NCBI GenBank assembly: GCA_964505415.1
Contig: CAZDHW010000011.1
Coordinates: 1-64,000, forward strand
DNA length: 64,000 bases
Direction of reading: 5' to 3'
Source: DTDR01 sp964505415
Lineage (GTDB): Bacteria > Hydrothermota > Tepidihabitantia > Tepidihabitantales > DTDR01
Shown: positions 41,499 through 50,053 of the stretch, in pieces
Position numbering within the stretch: the first letter of the stretch is position 1
Layout: every line of letters starts with the position of its first letter
Translations under genes and position numbers: made by a program
Notes under the pieces: model-generated
Seen by the model: the letters and a program-made list of their open reading frames with translations, nothing else
Databases searched by the model: none
Told to the model about the DNA's origin: nothing

Positions 41499-42676
41499 AA
41501 GCGGTAAAGGATTCTTATTCTTTCTCCTTTTCTTTCAATGATTAATTTAAAGGTATTTCCTTGGAAATTTTCTATCTTCTTTTTTAAATCTAAGGCGCCT
41601 ATTACCTTTTCATCTTGGAAACTTAAAATCGCATCGCCGACATCTAAACCAAGGGCTTCAGCAAGACTATTTTCTTTTATCTTTAAAATCACTGCTCCGT
41701 AATTTGTCTGTAAGGAATATCTTTTCTTTAAATAGTTATCAATGTCACTCACTTCTATTCCCCATTTTTCAATTTTTACTTTTTCTATCTCCTTTTTCTC
41801 TTTTATCTCTTTTTTGGCTTCTTCAATAAATTCTTTTACTCTATTTATAGGAATGGCAAAACCAACACCTTCGGAACCACCAGCATGGGATAAAATAAAA
41901 GTATTTATTCCAATAACTTCCCCTAAGATATTAACCAATGGACCGCCAGAATTTCCCGGATTGATTGCCGCATCAGTCTGTATCATATTTTTATATATCC
42001 TTCCTTCGGTCCTTCCCCTTACTTCCCGATTTATTGCGGAAATCACACCGACAGTAACAGTTGGTTTGGTATCTTCAATTAAAAAACCAAAAGGATTACC
42101 TAAAGCAATAACCCATTCACCAATTAATAAATCATCAGAATTACCTAACTCCGCATAAGGTAAATTTTTGCCATTAATTTTTAATAATGCCAAATCTTCT
42201 TCCGGATTTAAGGCAACAATCTCACTTTCAAAAGAACGACCATCTGGTAAAGATACTTTTATTTCGGTAGCATTCTCCACCACATGGGAATTGGTGACAA
42301 TATAACCATTAGGGTCAATAATTACCCCACTTCCTAAACCTTTTATCTCTTCTTTATATCTTCTTTGGGGGAAGAAATCTCTAAAAAAATCACGCCAGAA
42401 ATCATCAAAAAATGGCGAAGAAAAAGGCGAATAAGTCACAATCCTTGTCTGGGTAACCGCAATAGAAACAACTGCCGGACTTACCTTTTTTGCTGCCAAA
42501 ACAATCGCATTCACTCGCTGATTAGCCAGTTTTTCCTCTAACTGAGTTACTAAGAACAATCGTTCTTCTTTAACCGGTGTCTTTATTGATTTAAAGGAAG
42601 GATAATAATTAAAACTGATAATAACTCCCAAAATAAAACCAATTATTAAGAAAAGAAGATAAACCAATCTTTTCAT
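41495..42676 (-). CDS. HtrA/DegP-type periplasmic serine protease with one PDZ domain
   Basis: This 393-aa envelope quality-control protease has an N-terminal membrane anchor (LVYLLFLIIGFILGVIISF). The trypsin-like domain has a complete triad: His in VTNSHVV, Asp in NPEEDLALLKI, Ser in INPGNSGGPL. A single C-terminal PDZ domain follows (GAVILKIKENSLAEALGLDV, GDAILSF). The family usually has one or two PDZ domains. A glycine/aromatic loop (SPFSSPFFDDFWRDFF) precedes the catalytic domain, as in DegS/DegQ-like members. The promoter is less clear than elsewhere: TAAAAT ends 9 nt before the ATG. Confidence 0.94.
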   Translation of the reverse strand: MKRLVYLLFLIIGFILGVIISFNYYPSFKSIKTPVKEERLFLVTQLEEKLANQRVNAIVLAAKKVSPAVVSIAVTQTRIVTYSPFSSPFFDDFWRDFFRDFFPQRRYKEEIKGLGSGVIIDPNGYIVTNSHVVENATEIKVSLPDGRSFESEIVALNPEEDLALLKINGKNLPYAELGNSDDLLIGEWVIALGNPFGFLIEDTKPTVTVGVISAINREVRGRTEGRIYKNMIQTDAAINPGNSGGPLVNILGEVIGINTFILSHAGGSEGVGFAIPINRVKEFIEEAKKEIKEKKEIEKVKIEKWGIEVSDIDNYLKKRYSLQTNYGAVILKIKENSLAEALGLDVGDAILSFQDEKVIGALDLKKKIENFQGNTFKLIIERKGERIRILYRF

Positions 42677-42709
42677 CCTATTATAATTTTATTTAAAAAA
42701 TTAAGAAAT

Positions 42710-43729
42710 TCAATCAAAGAAAACATCTTCCCCTTCTTTTAAAGATTTACCGGTATGATAGATAAAAACATCTTCCAAGGTTGGCTCTAAGTTAACGATT
42801 GATAAAACTTTACAATTTCGGTTATTTAAAATTGTCAAAATATCATTCAAAATTGCTTCACTATTTTTGGTAATAAATTTTGCTGTCCAAATGCCATTCT
42901 CACTAAACAGGGTAAAATTCTCAATACCATTAATCTTTAGAAAATCTTCTTTTTCAACAAAACCTAAAAATCTTATCTCCAAAATATCCTTATGGGGGAT
43001 AGAATTTTTAAATTCTTCGGGCGTCTTCACATCAATAATCTTTCCTTTATCAATAAAGGCAATTCTGGCGCAAAGCTCATCCGCTTCGTCCATGTAATGG
43101 GTTGTCAATAAAATAGTTTTCTTCTCTTTCTTTATCAATTCCTCTTTAATAAAATTTCTAATAAAGCGGGCAAAGGCCGGATCTAATCCCAAGGTCGGCT
43201 CATCTAAAAGTAATATTTTGGGATTATGCAACAATGCCCGCGCCAAGGATAACTTCTGTTTCATACCTGAAGAATATTTCTCCACTCTTTCATCAGCCAC
43301 ATCCTTCAAATCTAAAAGTTCTAAAAGATAATCTATTCTCTTGTCCCTTTCTTTTCCCGAAAGACCATAAAGGGCAGCAAAAAATTTAAGGTTATCAATA
43401 GCCGAAAGTTTCCAATAAAGGGTTCTTTCACCGCTTGTCAATAAACCGATATTTTGGCGGGCAAATTGGGGATTTTTAGCAATATCCTTATCAAAAATTT
43501 TTATCGCCCCTTTATCGGGAATTAATAAAGTAGCAATACATCTCACTAAAGTAGTCTTGCCGGCTCCGTTGGGACCAAGAAGACCAAACAACTCACCTTC
43601 ATAAATAGTTAACGAAACATTATCCAGAGCAACCTTTTCTTTTTTCTCCTTTTTAAAAATATAATTAAAAAGTGAAGAACGCCTTCTAAATTTTTTACTT
43701 ACGCCAATAACTTCAATCGCAATATTCAT
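42710..43729 (-). CDS. ABC transporter ATP-binding protein (DrrA/NatA-like)
   Basis: The 339-aa ATPase has Walker A GPNGAGKTT, the signature YSSGMKQKLSLARALL, Walker B KILLLDEPTLGLD, and the switch His in LLTTHYMDEADEL. A C-terminal domain of about 90 residues (ending TGKSLKEGEDVFFD) is of the kind seen in drug, Na+ or polysaccharide exporters of the ABC-2 type. It overlaps the glycosyltransferase gene by 4 nt. No permease gene follows: the next gene is htrA. The membrane partner must be elsewhere or lost. Export of a glycan made by the neighbour is possible. Confidence 0.92.
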   Translation of the reverse strand: MNIAIEVIGVSKKFRRRSSLFNYIFKKEKKEKVALDNVSLTIYEGELFGLLGPNGAGKTTLVRCIATLLIPDKGAIKIFDKDIAKNPQFARQNIGLLTSGERTLYWKLSAIDNLKFFAALYGLSGKERDKRIDYLLELLDLKDVADERVEKYSSGMKQKLSLARALLHNPKILLLDEPTLGLDPAFARFIRNFIKEELIKKEKKTILLTTHYMDEADELCARIAFIDKGKIIDVKTPEEFKNSIPHKDILEIRFLGFVEKEDFLKINGIENFTLFSENGIWTAKFITKNSEAILNDILTILNNRNCKVLSIVNLEPTLEDVFIYHTGKSLKEGEDVFFD

Positions 43730-44847
43730 TTTTTCATTGCCAAATCAATCACTTCTTTCATTAAATTGGTTGAATTTTCCCAACTAAATTTCCTTGCCCA
43801 TTCTATCGCCTTCTTCCCCATTTCTTCCCTTAATTTCTCCTTTGCCAGCAAGATTTCCATCTTTTCAGCTAAAATCTCAACCGCTCCGTAGGGATAGAAA
43901 AAGCCAGTTTCGCCTTCAATCACTGTCTCTTTTAATCCTGGGCTTTTTGCCGAAATTACTGGTGTACCGCAGGCATTAGCTTCCATCACAATCAAACCCC
44001 AACCTTCTTTTATTGAATTCTCCACCAAAAATAAAGATTTTTGATAGATATCAATCTTCTCTTCTTCGGACACATAACCAGTAAACTCAATTACCTTTGT
44101 CAAATTTAATTTTTTAGTTAAATTCTTAAGTCTTTCTTTATCATCACCTTCACCAACAATCAAAACTTTAAAATTATCTATCTTTTTATCTTTCAAAATT
44201 TTTACTGCGTAAATAAGATGATGAACCGATTTGTATCTTTTTAAACGACCGACATGGCAAATAATCCTTTCCTTCTTTTTAGAAAAATCTGGTTGGTATT
44301 TATTAAAATCAATGCCCGGCGGTACCACATAGATTTTATTTTCCCAATCTTTTCTTTTAAACAATTTAAGCAAATCCTCTTTGGTACTTTCCGAAAGGCA
44401 GGCAAAATAATTGTCTTGATAAACATAAGGAATTAAAGATTCGGTAAGATAAACATAACTGCCAAAAAAAATATTAGTTTCGGAAAATATTGACTGCCGA
44501 AAAAGATGCATCACCACGGCTAAAACTGGGATATTTTTTAAAAAATAAGGTGAATAGAATGGGATTTTGTTCAAATCGTCAATCACAATGTCAGGTTTTT
44601 CCTCTTCAACAATCTCTTTAATTTTTCGGTAAACCGAAAAGTTAAATGTCCATTTATTACCTATCCGCCTTATCTTTATTCCCTCTATCTCTTCCTTTTC
44701 TTCGCTTCCCGGAAATCTTTCTGCCAGATAGGTCACTTCGTAGTCCATTTTATTTAACCTTTTAAAAATCTCCCAGGCATAAATTTCCGCACCACCCGCC
44801 AAAGGGTTTTTGGGGCATCGCCAATTGATAAGTAAAATTTTGGTCAT
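43726..44847 (-). CDS. GT4-family glycosyltransferase
   Basis: The 373-aa enzyme has the GT-B fold of glycosyltransferase family 4: an N-terminal acceptor domain with NPLAGGAEIYAWEIFKRL, the linker YVVPPGIDFNKYQPD, and a C-terminal nucleotide-sugar domain with ICHVGRLKRYKSVHHLI and the E-x7-E motif (KEGWGLIVMEANACGTPVIS). Likely acts on envelope glycans or glycolipids. The start codon is only 21 nt downstream of the tRNA-Lys 3' end on the same strand, with no promoter between, so the mRNA is probably made as a joint precursor with the tRNA. It overlaps the ABC ATPase by 4 nt. Confidence 0.92.
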   Translation of the reverse strand: MTKILLINWRCPKNPLAGGAEIYAWEIFKRLNKMDYEVTYLAERFPGSEEKEEIEGIKIRRIGNKWTFNFSVYRKIKEIVEEEKPDIVIDDLNKIPFYSPYFLKNIPVLAVVMHLFRQSIFSETNIFFGSYVYLTESLIPYVYQDNYFACLSESTKEDLLKLFKRKDWENKIYVVPPGIDFNKYQPDFSKKKERIICHVGRLKRYKSVHHLIYAVKILKDKKIDNFKVLIVGEGDDKERLKNLTKKLNLTKVIEFTGYVSEEEKIDIYQKSLFLVENSIKEGWGLIVMEANACGTPVISAKSPGLKETVIEGETGFFYPYGAVEILAEKMEILLAKEKLREEMGKKAIEWARKFSWENSTNLMKEVIDLAMKK

Positions 44848-44868
44848 AAGAAAAGAGAGAGAATAAAA

Positions 44869-44942
44869 TGGGCCGTGCAGGACTCGAACCTGCGGCCACC
44901 TGATTAAAAATCAGGTGCTCTACCAACCTGAGCTAACGGCCC
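44869..44942 (-). tRNA. tRNA-Lys (anticodon TTT)
   Basis: The minus strand folds into a complete cloverleaf. A 7-bp acceptor stem GGGCCGT/ACGGCCC, D arm GCTC..GAGC, anticodon stem CCTGA/TCAGG with loop TTTTTAA (anticodon TTT), and T arm GCAGG-TTCGAGT-CCTGC are all visible, with discriminator A. CCA is not encoded. A consensus promoter ends 8 nt before the first base. Confidence 0.98.
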
Positions 44943-44950
44943 TTTAAAGA

Positions 44951-44979
44951 ATTATAATAAAAGCTGTATTTAAAGTCAA
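44951..44979 (-). promoter_or_regulatory. Promoter of tRNA-Lys (and probably the downstream glycosyltransferase)
   Basis: On the minus strand TTGACT (44974-44979), 17 nt and TATAAT (44951-44956) lie 8 nt before the tRNA 5' end. This gives an internal calibration for the local promoter consensus. Confidence 0.75.
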
Positions 44980-44995
44980 GAAAAGGGCTTTAAAA

Positions 44996-45481
44996 TCAAT
45001 AATTAGCGTAGCCGATTTCCTTTAGTTTAAAACCTAATTTTTTATAAACTTTAAAGCTGCTAAATTATCTAAACCAACAATCAGCCCTATCTTTTTGGCA
45101 TTTAATTTTCTAATTCCCTTTTAGCAAATTCTATAAGCCCTCTGCCAATACCAGCCAATCGGTAATGTTTTAAGACAAAAAGTCCCGAAATTACTCCAAC
45201 TATTCCTCCTGATTCTCAACAAAAATACCAACTCATTGACAAAGTTCCAATTACTTTATTATCAATTATCGTTAAAATAATTTTAAAATTATTATCTGGT
45301 TTTTTTCCAAATCAACCGCTTTAAGTATCCTTTTTAAATCCTCAATTTCTGAAGACTCCCAAATTTCTGGTTCACTTTCTTCAGCTTCTATCTGAAAACG
45401 TAAAATCGCCTCTTTATCGCTATTTTTGCTATTCGATATCTTACTTCTATCTTTCTTTTTGTGGTCTTTTTCTTTTGGCAA
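44996..45481 (-). pseudogene. Decayed GNAT-family N-acetyltransferase
   Basis: On the minus strand a 69-codon frame (45481-45272) ending in IEDLKRILKAVDLEKN is continued, after a frame change at a run of six A, by 'PDNNFKIILTIIDNKVIGTL' and 'SMSWYFC'. An in-frame TGA follows, then 'GVISGLFVLKHYRLAGIGRG' and LIEFAKRELEN. This is the acetyl-CoA pyrophosphate loop (R/QxxGxG/A-like) of GNAT enzymes. The rest (KKIGLIVGLDNLAALKFIKN, then VYKKLGFKLKEIGYANY) is split by two further frame changes. One stop and about three shifts make a functional product unlikely. Confidence 0.75.
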
Positions 45482-45960
45482 CGAATTTGTTTTTCTTTGG
45501 CTCCCAAAAATAATAAATATCCATAAATACCCTCCAATTAACCTAATTCAAATTTATTATAACAAAATATTTTTGATAAATCTAATAATTGACAAATAGA
45601 GAAACAGGTTTCCATCAGTTTTTTAATTCTCTTGCCCTTTTATTTTTCTTTCCTCTTTTTAATTTCCAACTTGATTAAAAAATATTATTAGTTATAATTA
45701 AAAATATTACGCCTTATATTTTAAAAATAAGAAAAAGTATCTTGCCAGAGAGGAATATTAAAAGACTAAAAAGAGGGGTAAATAATATTTTCCTTAAGCA
45801 CGCTAAGGACACAAATAGTAACCGTAAGTTTATAAAAGAAACATAAAGGGTTTATAGAATATTTAAAAATAGGGAAGATAGGCATTCCCTGAACGGTTGG
45901 GGTATTAAGGGGGTTTTTTTATTTTTTATCTAATTTATTGTATCTTCTTAGGTATCGATC
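45482..45960. other. 479-nt intergenic region without a recognisable gene
   Basis: Very AT-rich, with no coding frame that looks real on either strand. It contains a terminator-like hairpin near its right end (45861-45890), a small inverted repeat CCTTA/TAAGG near 45793-45809, and a G-rich segment (ggttggggtattaagggggt) before 45916. Together with the flanking GNAT pseudogene this looks like an area of gene loss. Confidence 0.5.
45861..45890 (-). terminator. Terminator of the CoA-ligase unit
   Basis: On the minus strand AGGGAA-(8 nt)-TTCCCT (45871-45890) is followed by ATTTTTAAAT. It lies 70-90 nt after the stop codon at 45961. Confidence 0.5.
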
Positions 45961-48081
45961 TTAATCAGGATGATACACAAAGCGGGCATCTATTGCGCAG
46001 GCACCTTTACCTTTTTCAAAGACTAAAAAGGGGTTAATGTCAATTTCTAAAAAACAAGGGAAATCAATGGCTAATTGGGAAACCCTTTGAAGAACTTCTA
46101 CTATTTTTTCAATATCCGCTGCTGGTTTTCCTCGAAAGCCTTCTAATAATTTATAACCTTTAATCTCCTGCACCATCCGCCAGGCCGAAGATTCTCTTAT
46201 GGGACAGATTCTAAAAGAAACATCGCGAAAAACTTCTACATAAATACCACCGATACCAAACATTATTAAAGGACCAAATTGGGGATCCCTTTTTATACCA
46301 ATGATGGTTTCAATACCGGAAGAAACCATTGGTTGAATTAACACCCCTTCAATGTGGGCATCAGGTTTTTTGCTTTTTACATTTTTTAAAAGTTCAGAAA
46401 ATTTTATTCGCAGTTCTTCTTCGTTTTCAATGTCCAACATCACACCACCAACATCGGTTTTATGAAGAATGTGGGGCGAAACAATTTTTAATACGCAGGG
46501 ATAGCCAATTTCTCTTACCTTTATTACTGCTTCTTCTGCATCTTTTACTAAAGCAAAAGTAAGGACAGGAATTTTATAAGCCGAAAGAATTTGATAACCT
46601 TCGGGTTCTAAAATTACTGGTGGATTTCTCTTTTTTACTTTTTCAATTATTGAAATTATTTTTTCTTTTTCCACATCTTCAAAAACTTTTACGCCAGTTA
46701 TCTTTTTATTTATCCAATCGTTAAAATAACTCATCAAACTGAGAACTTTAGCGGCACTTTCGGGAATCGGATAATAAGGAATTTTTGCCTGCCAAAGGGT
46801 TTTTATTACTTCTTTAACATTTTGTAAAGAAAGCAAACATCCCATTATTGGTTTTGAATATTGAGAAGCTAATTCAACTACCTTCTCCGCCACCCTAATG
46901 GTTTCGGTTATTTGCGTAGGGGTCCAAATTGCAATTATCGCATCTACCGCCTCTTCTTCTAAGATAACTTTTAATGCTGCCGAATACCTATTCTCATCCG
47001 AATCACCAATCACATCCACGGGATTATTGGTATTTGCGGTAGGCGGTAAAATCTTTCTTAATTTTTCTTTTGTCTCTTCAGATAAAGTAGCCAATTTTAA
47101 CCCGTTCCTAATACTGGCATCGGTCGCCATAATTCCCATTCCACCGGCATTAGTGATTATTGCTACTTTTCTTCCTTTAGGGAGCGGTTGTCCAGAAAAT
47201 GCCTTCGCGTAATCAAAAAGTTCATTTACCGTCTCTACCCGAATAATCCCGCATTGACGAAAAAAAGCATCATAGGCCTCGTCAGAACCAGCCAAGGCAC
47301 CGGTATGGGTGGCTGCTGCTTTCGCGCCTTCGGGAGTTCTACCGGATTTTATCGCTAATATCGGTTTTTTCGCTTCTTCAGTTACTTTTCGGGCTACTTC
47401 CAAAAATTTCAAAGGTTTTACCAAATCTTCTAAATATAAAAGAATAACCTTTGTCTGCTCATCGGTCATCAGATATTCCAATAAATCATTTTCATTCACA
47501 TCAGTTTTATTGCCAATGGAAATAAATTTAGAAAGACCAATACCTTCGGCTTCCGCATATTCTAAAGCTGTTAAACCAACGGCACCACTTTGAGTGATAA
47601 AAGCAATATTACCTTCCTTGGGCATAACCCGACCAAAGGTGGCGTTTAACCGAATTTTCGGGTCGGTGTTAATAATACCAACACAATTAGGCCCAATTAA
47701 AGCAATATTATATTTTTCTACTAGTTCTTTTACCCTCTTTTCTAACACTGCTCCCTCTTTTCCGGTTTCTTTAAAACCAGCACTAATTACCACAATTCCT
47801 TTAACCTTTTTTTGACCACACTCTTCAATTACTTCGGGTACAAAAATAGCTGGGACCATAATAATCGCTAAATCAATTTCATCCGGAATATCAAGAATAG
47901 AAAAATAAGCCTTTACTCCTAATACACTTTTGGCTTTTATATTTACGGGATAAACTATTCCTTGATAACCGTTAAGTAAGATATTGGCAAAAGTAACCTG
48001 ACCGACACTGCCGGGCGTAGTGGAAGCACCAATAACTGCTATGGAACGGGGATTAAATATATATTTAAGGTTTTCTTTCAT
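45961..48081 (-). CDS. Acetate-CoA ligase (ADP-forming), alpha-beta fusion
   Basis: This enzyme converts acyl-CoA + ADP + Pi to acid + ATP + CoA, conserving energy in fermentation of sugars or peptides. The 706-aa protein joins the CoA-binding/ligase alpha part and the ATP-grasp beta part. Residues 1-130 are a Rossmann CoA-binding domain (IFNPRSIAVIGASTTPGSVG), 140-300 have IALIGPNCVGIINTD, ITQSGAVGLTALEYA and the phospho-His loop AAATHTGALAGSDEA. The ATP-grasp region (from about 475) shows KIPVLTFALVKDAEEAV, GYPCVLKIVSPHILHKTDVGG and PLIMFGIGGIYVEVF. It follows a CoA-transferase/GNAT gene by 9 nt. Substrate range (acetate versus branched acids) cannot be read. Confidence 0.93.
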   Translation of the reverse strand: MKENLKYIFNPRSIAVIGASTTPGSVGQVTFANILLNGYQGIVYPVNIKAKSVLGVKAYFSILDIPDEIDLAIIMVPAIFVPEVIEECGQKKVKGIVVISAGFKETGKEGAVLEKRVKELVEKYNIALIGPNCVGIINTDPKIRLNATFGRVMPKEGNIAFITQSGAVGLTALEYAEAEGIGLSKFISIGNKTDVNENDLLEYLMTDEQTKVILLYLEDLVKPLKFLEVARKVTEEAKKPILAIKSGRTPEGAKAAATHTGALAGSDEAYDAFFRQCGIIRVETVNELFDYAKAFSGQPLPKGRKVAIITNAGGMGIMATDASIRNGLKLATLSEETKEKLRKILPPTANTNNPVDVIGDSDENRYSAALKVILEEEAVDAIIAIWTPTQITETIRVAEKVVELASQYSKPIMGCLLSLQNVKEVIKTLWQAKIPYYPIPESAAKVLSLMSYFNDWINKKITGVKVFEDVEKEKIISIIEKVKKRNPPVILEPEGYQILSAYKIPVLTFALVKDAEEAVIKVREIGYPCVLKIVSPHILHKTDVGGVMLDIENEEELRIKFSELLKNVKSKKPDAHIEGVLIQPMVSSGIETIIGIKRDPQFGPLIMFGIGGIYVEVFRDVSFRICPIRESSAWRMVQEIKGYKLLEGFRGKPAADIEKIVEVLQRVSQLAIDFPCFLEIDINPFLVFEKGKGACAIDARFVYHPD

Positions 48082-48090
48082 AAAAGAAGC

Positions 48091-50027
48091 CTATTTCTTT
48101 TCGCCAAATTCCATTATTAAAGTATACACACCGTCTTCCCATTGGGCTTTTACCGGATAGCCAACTTTATAGAATAATCGATAGGCCCGAACATTGGTAT
48201 CTAAAACATAAGCGATAAAACCTTTTATTCCTTTCATTCTCGCCACCCGGATCATATATTCAAAGAGCGCAGTGCCAATACCTTTATTTTGCCACTCATC
48301 AGCAACCACAATAGCAAATTCAGCAAAACCAGTAGCAGTATCAACAATATACCGAGCAACTCCTAATATTTTTTCTTCGCCGGCCTTTTTCTGAATGGCT
48401 AAAATTGCTAATTCTTTTTCATAATCAACATTCACAAAGCTTTTCAATTTCTCATGGGGCATCGCGGTGAGGTAAGAGAAGAAACGATAATAAATTGTCT
48501 CTTTAGAAAAAGAATAAAAGAGTTCTCGCATCAAAGGTTCATCAGTAGGCTTGATTGGACGGAAGAAAATTTTTAACCCGGTTTTAGTTTCTCCCCAGCT
48601 TTCTAACTCTTCCGGATATCGAGCCTGGGTCAAAGAAATTTCTGGCTGGTCAGGATACACATAATTTAACTCTTTTGCCTTTTTTAAAAGTTCACTTCTA
48701 AATTTGGGATGAGCAATAGAAATCAAAGCTAATGCCCTTTCCCTTATATTTTTTCCATGAAGATTAGCAACTCCCCATTCGGTTACTACATAATGGACAT
48801 CTGCCCGGGTAGTTACCACTCCGGCACCTTCACTCAAAAAGGGAACAATTCGCGAGATAGTTCCACCTTCGCGGGTAGAAGGTAAAACAATTATTGGCTT
48901 CCCATCTTTAGAGCGAGCAGCTCCCCGAATAAAATCCAATTGGCCGCCAAATCCTGAATAAAAGCGATGACCGATAGAATCCGCACATACTTGCCCCGTT
49001 AAATCAATTTCTAAGGCGGAATTTATTGCTACCATTTTTTCGTTTTGGGCAATTATGAAGGGATCATTGGTATAATCAACTGGATAAAACTCAAAAAAGG
49101 GATTATTGTTCAAGTAATTATATAATTTTTTAGTTCCCATCGCAAAAGAAGCTATTACTTTTCCGGGATGTAAAGTCTTACGAGCGTTAGTGATCACCTT
49201 AGTTTCAATAAGTTCAATTAAACTATCAGAAAAAACCTCGGTGTGAACACCCAAATCTTTCTTATCTTTAAGAAATTCTAAAATCGCATTAGGGACACCA
49301 CCATAGCCTACTTGAATAGTAGAACCATCTTCTATTAAATCAGCAACATTTTTAGCAATCCTTTTAACAATCTCCGGAGGAGCCGTTACTTGATATTCAA
49401 TTATTGGTTCTTCAGAATAAACTATATANNNNNNNNNNNNNNNNNNNNNNNNNNNNNNNNNNNNNNNNNNNNNNNNNNNNNNNNNNNNNNNNNNNNNNNN
49501 NNNNNNNNNNNNNNNNNNNNNNNNNNNNCTATATGAATAAAAGAATTACCAAAGGTGCGAGGCATATTAGGGTTAATTTCCGCAATTCTAATTTTGGCAC
49601 TCTCAGCTGCTGGTTTCGTAATATCCACGGAAATACCAAAACTGCAATAACCATGTTCATCAGGTAAAGAAACTTGAAATAAAGCCACATCTATTGGAAT
49701 TCTTTGGGTTTTAAAAAGCTTAGGTATCTCATGCAAAAATATAGGAGTATAATCAGCCTTTCCTTCCCAAACAGCTTTTCGGACATTGGCACTGATAAAA
49801 AAGGCATTAGCCCGAAATCTCTCAGCAAATTTTTCCTGCACATACGGAGCGACCCCCAAAGTCAAAATATGAAGAATCTCTAAATCTTCAGCAGGAACTT
49901 GGACCAAAGCCCGCACCAAACTTTGAGGAGTAGCACAGGCAGAACCAATAAAAATTCTGTTTCCTGATTTTATTACTTTTACTGCTTCTTCCGGTGTTAT
50001 CAATCTTTTTTGCCAATCTTTGGTCAT
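48091..50027 (-). CDS. Acetyl-CoA hydrolase/transferase-GNAT fusion protein (interrupted by assembly gap)
   Basis: The N-terminal part (50027-49529) is a CoA-transferase family I-like domain (ITPEEAVKVIKSGNRIFIGS, LFQVSLPDEHGYCSFGISVD, IAEINPNMPRTFGNSFIHI). After the 100-N gap it resumes with YSEEPIIEYQVTAPPEIVKR, then STIQVGYGGVPNAILEFLKD and LGVHTEVFSDSLIEL, where the Glu that forms the CoA thioester is expected. The region from about residue 450 is a GNAT acetyltransferase domain (GLKIFFRPIKPTDEPLMREL, EWQNKGIGTALFEYMIRVA). Such fusions are known in CoA-dependent fermenters. The gap probably hides only a few residues. It is the first gene of a unit with the ADP-forming ligase. Promoter evidence is weak: TATAAT ends 5 nt before the ATG. 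Confidence 0.88.
49429..49528. other. Assembly gap of 100 N
   Basis: Exactly 100 N inside the CoA-transferase gene. Both edges carry ctatat, and the protein on either side is nearly continuous with known homologues, so the real gap is probably only some 10-20 nt. Confidence 0.99.
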
Positions 50028-50053
50028 AATTTATTATAATATATTATATCAAT

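Noticed and set aside
42710..44847. Complete ABC-2 polysaccharide exporter.
   Set aside because: Only the ATPase and a glycosyltransferase are present; no permease gene is next to them.
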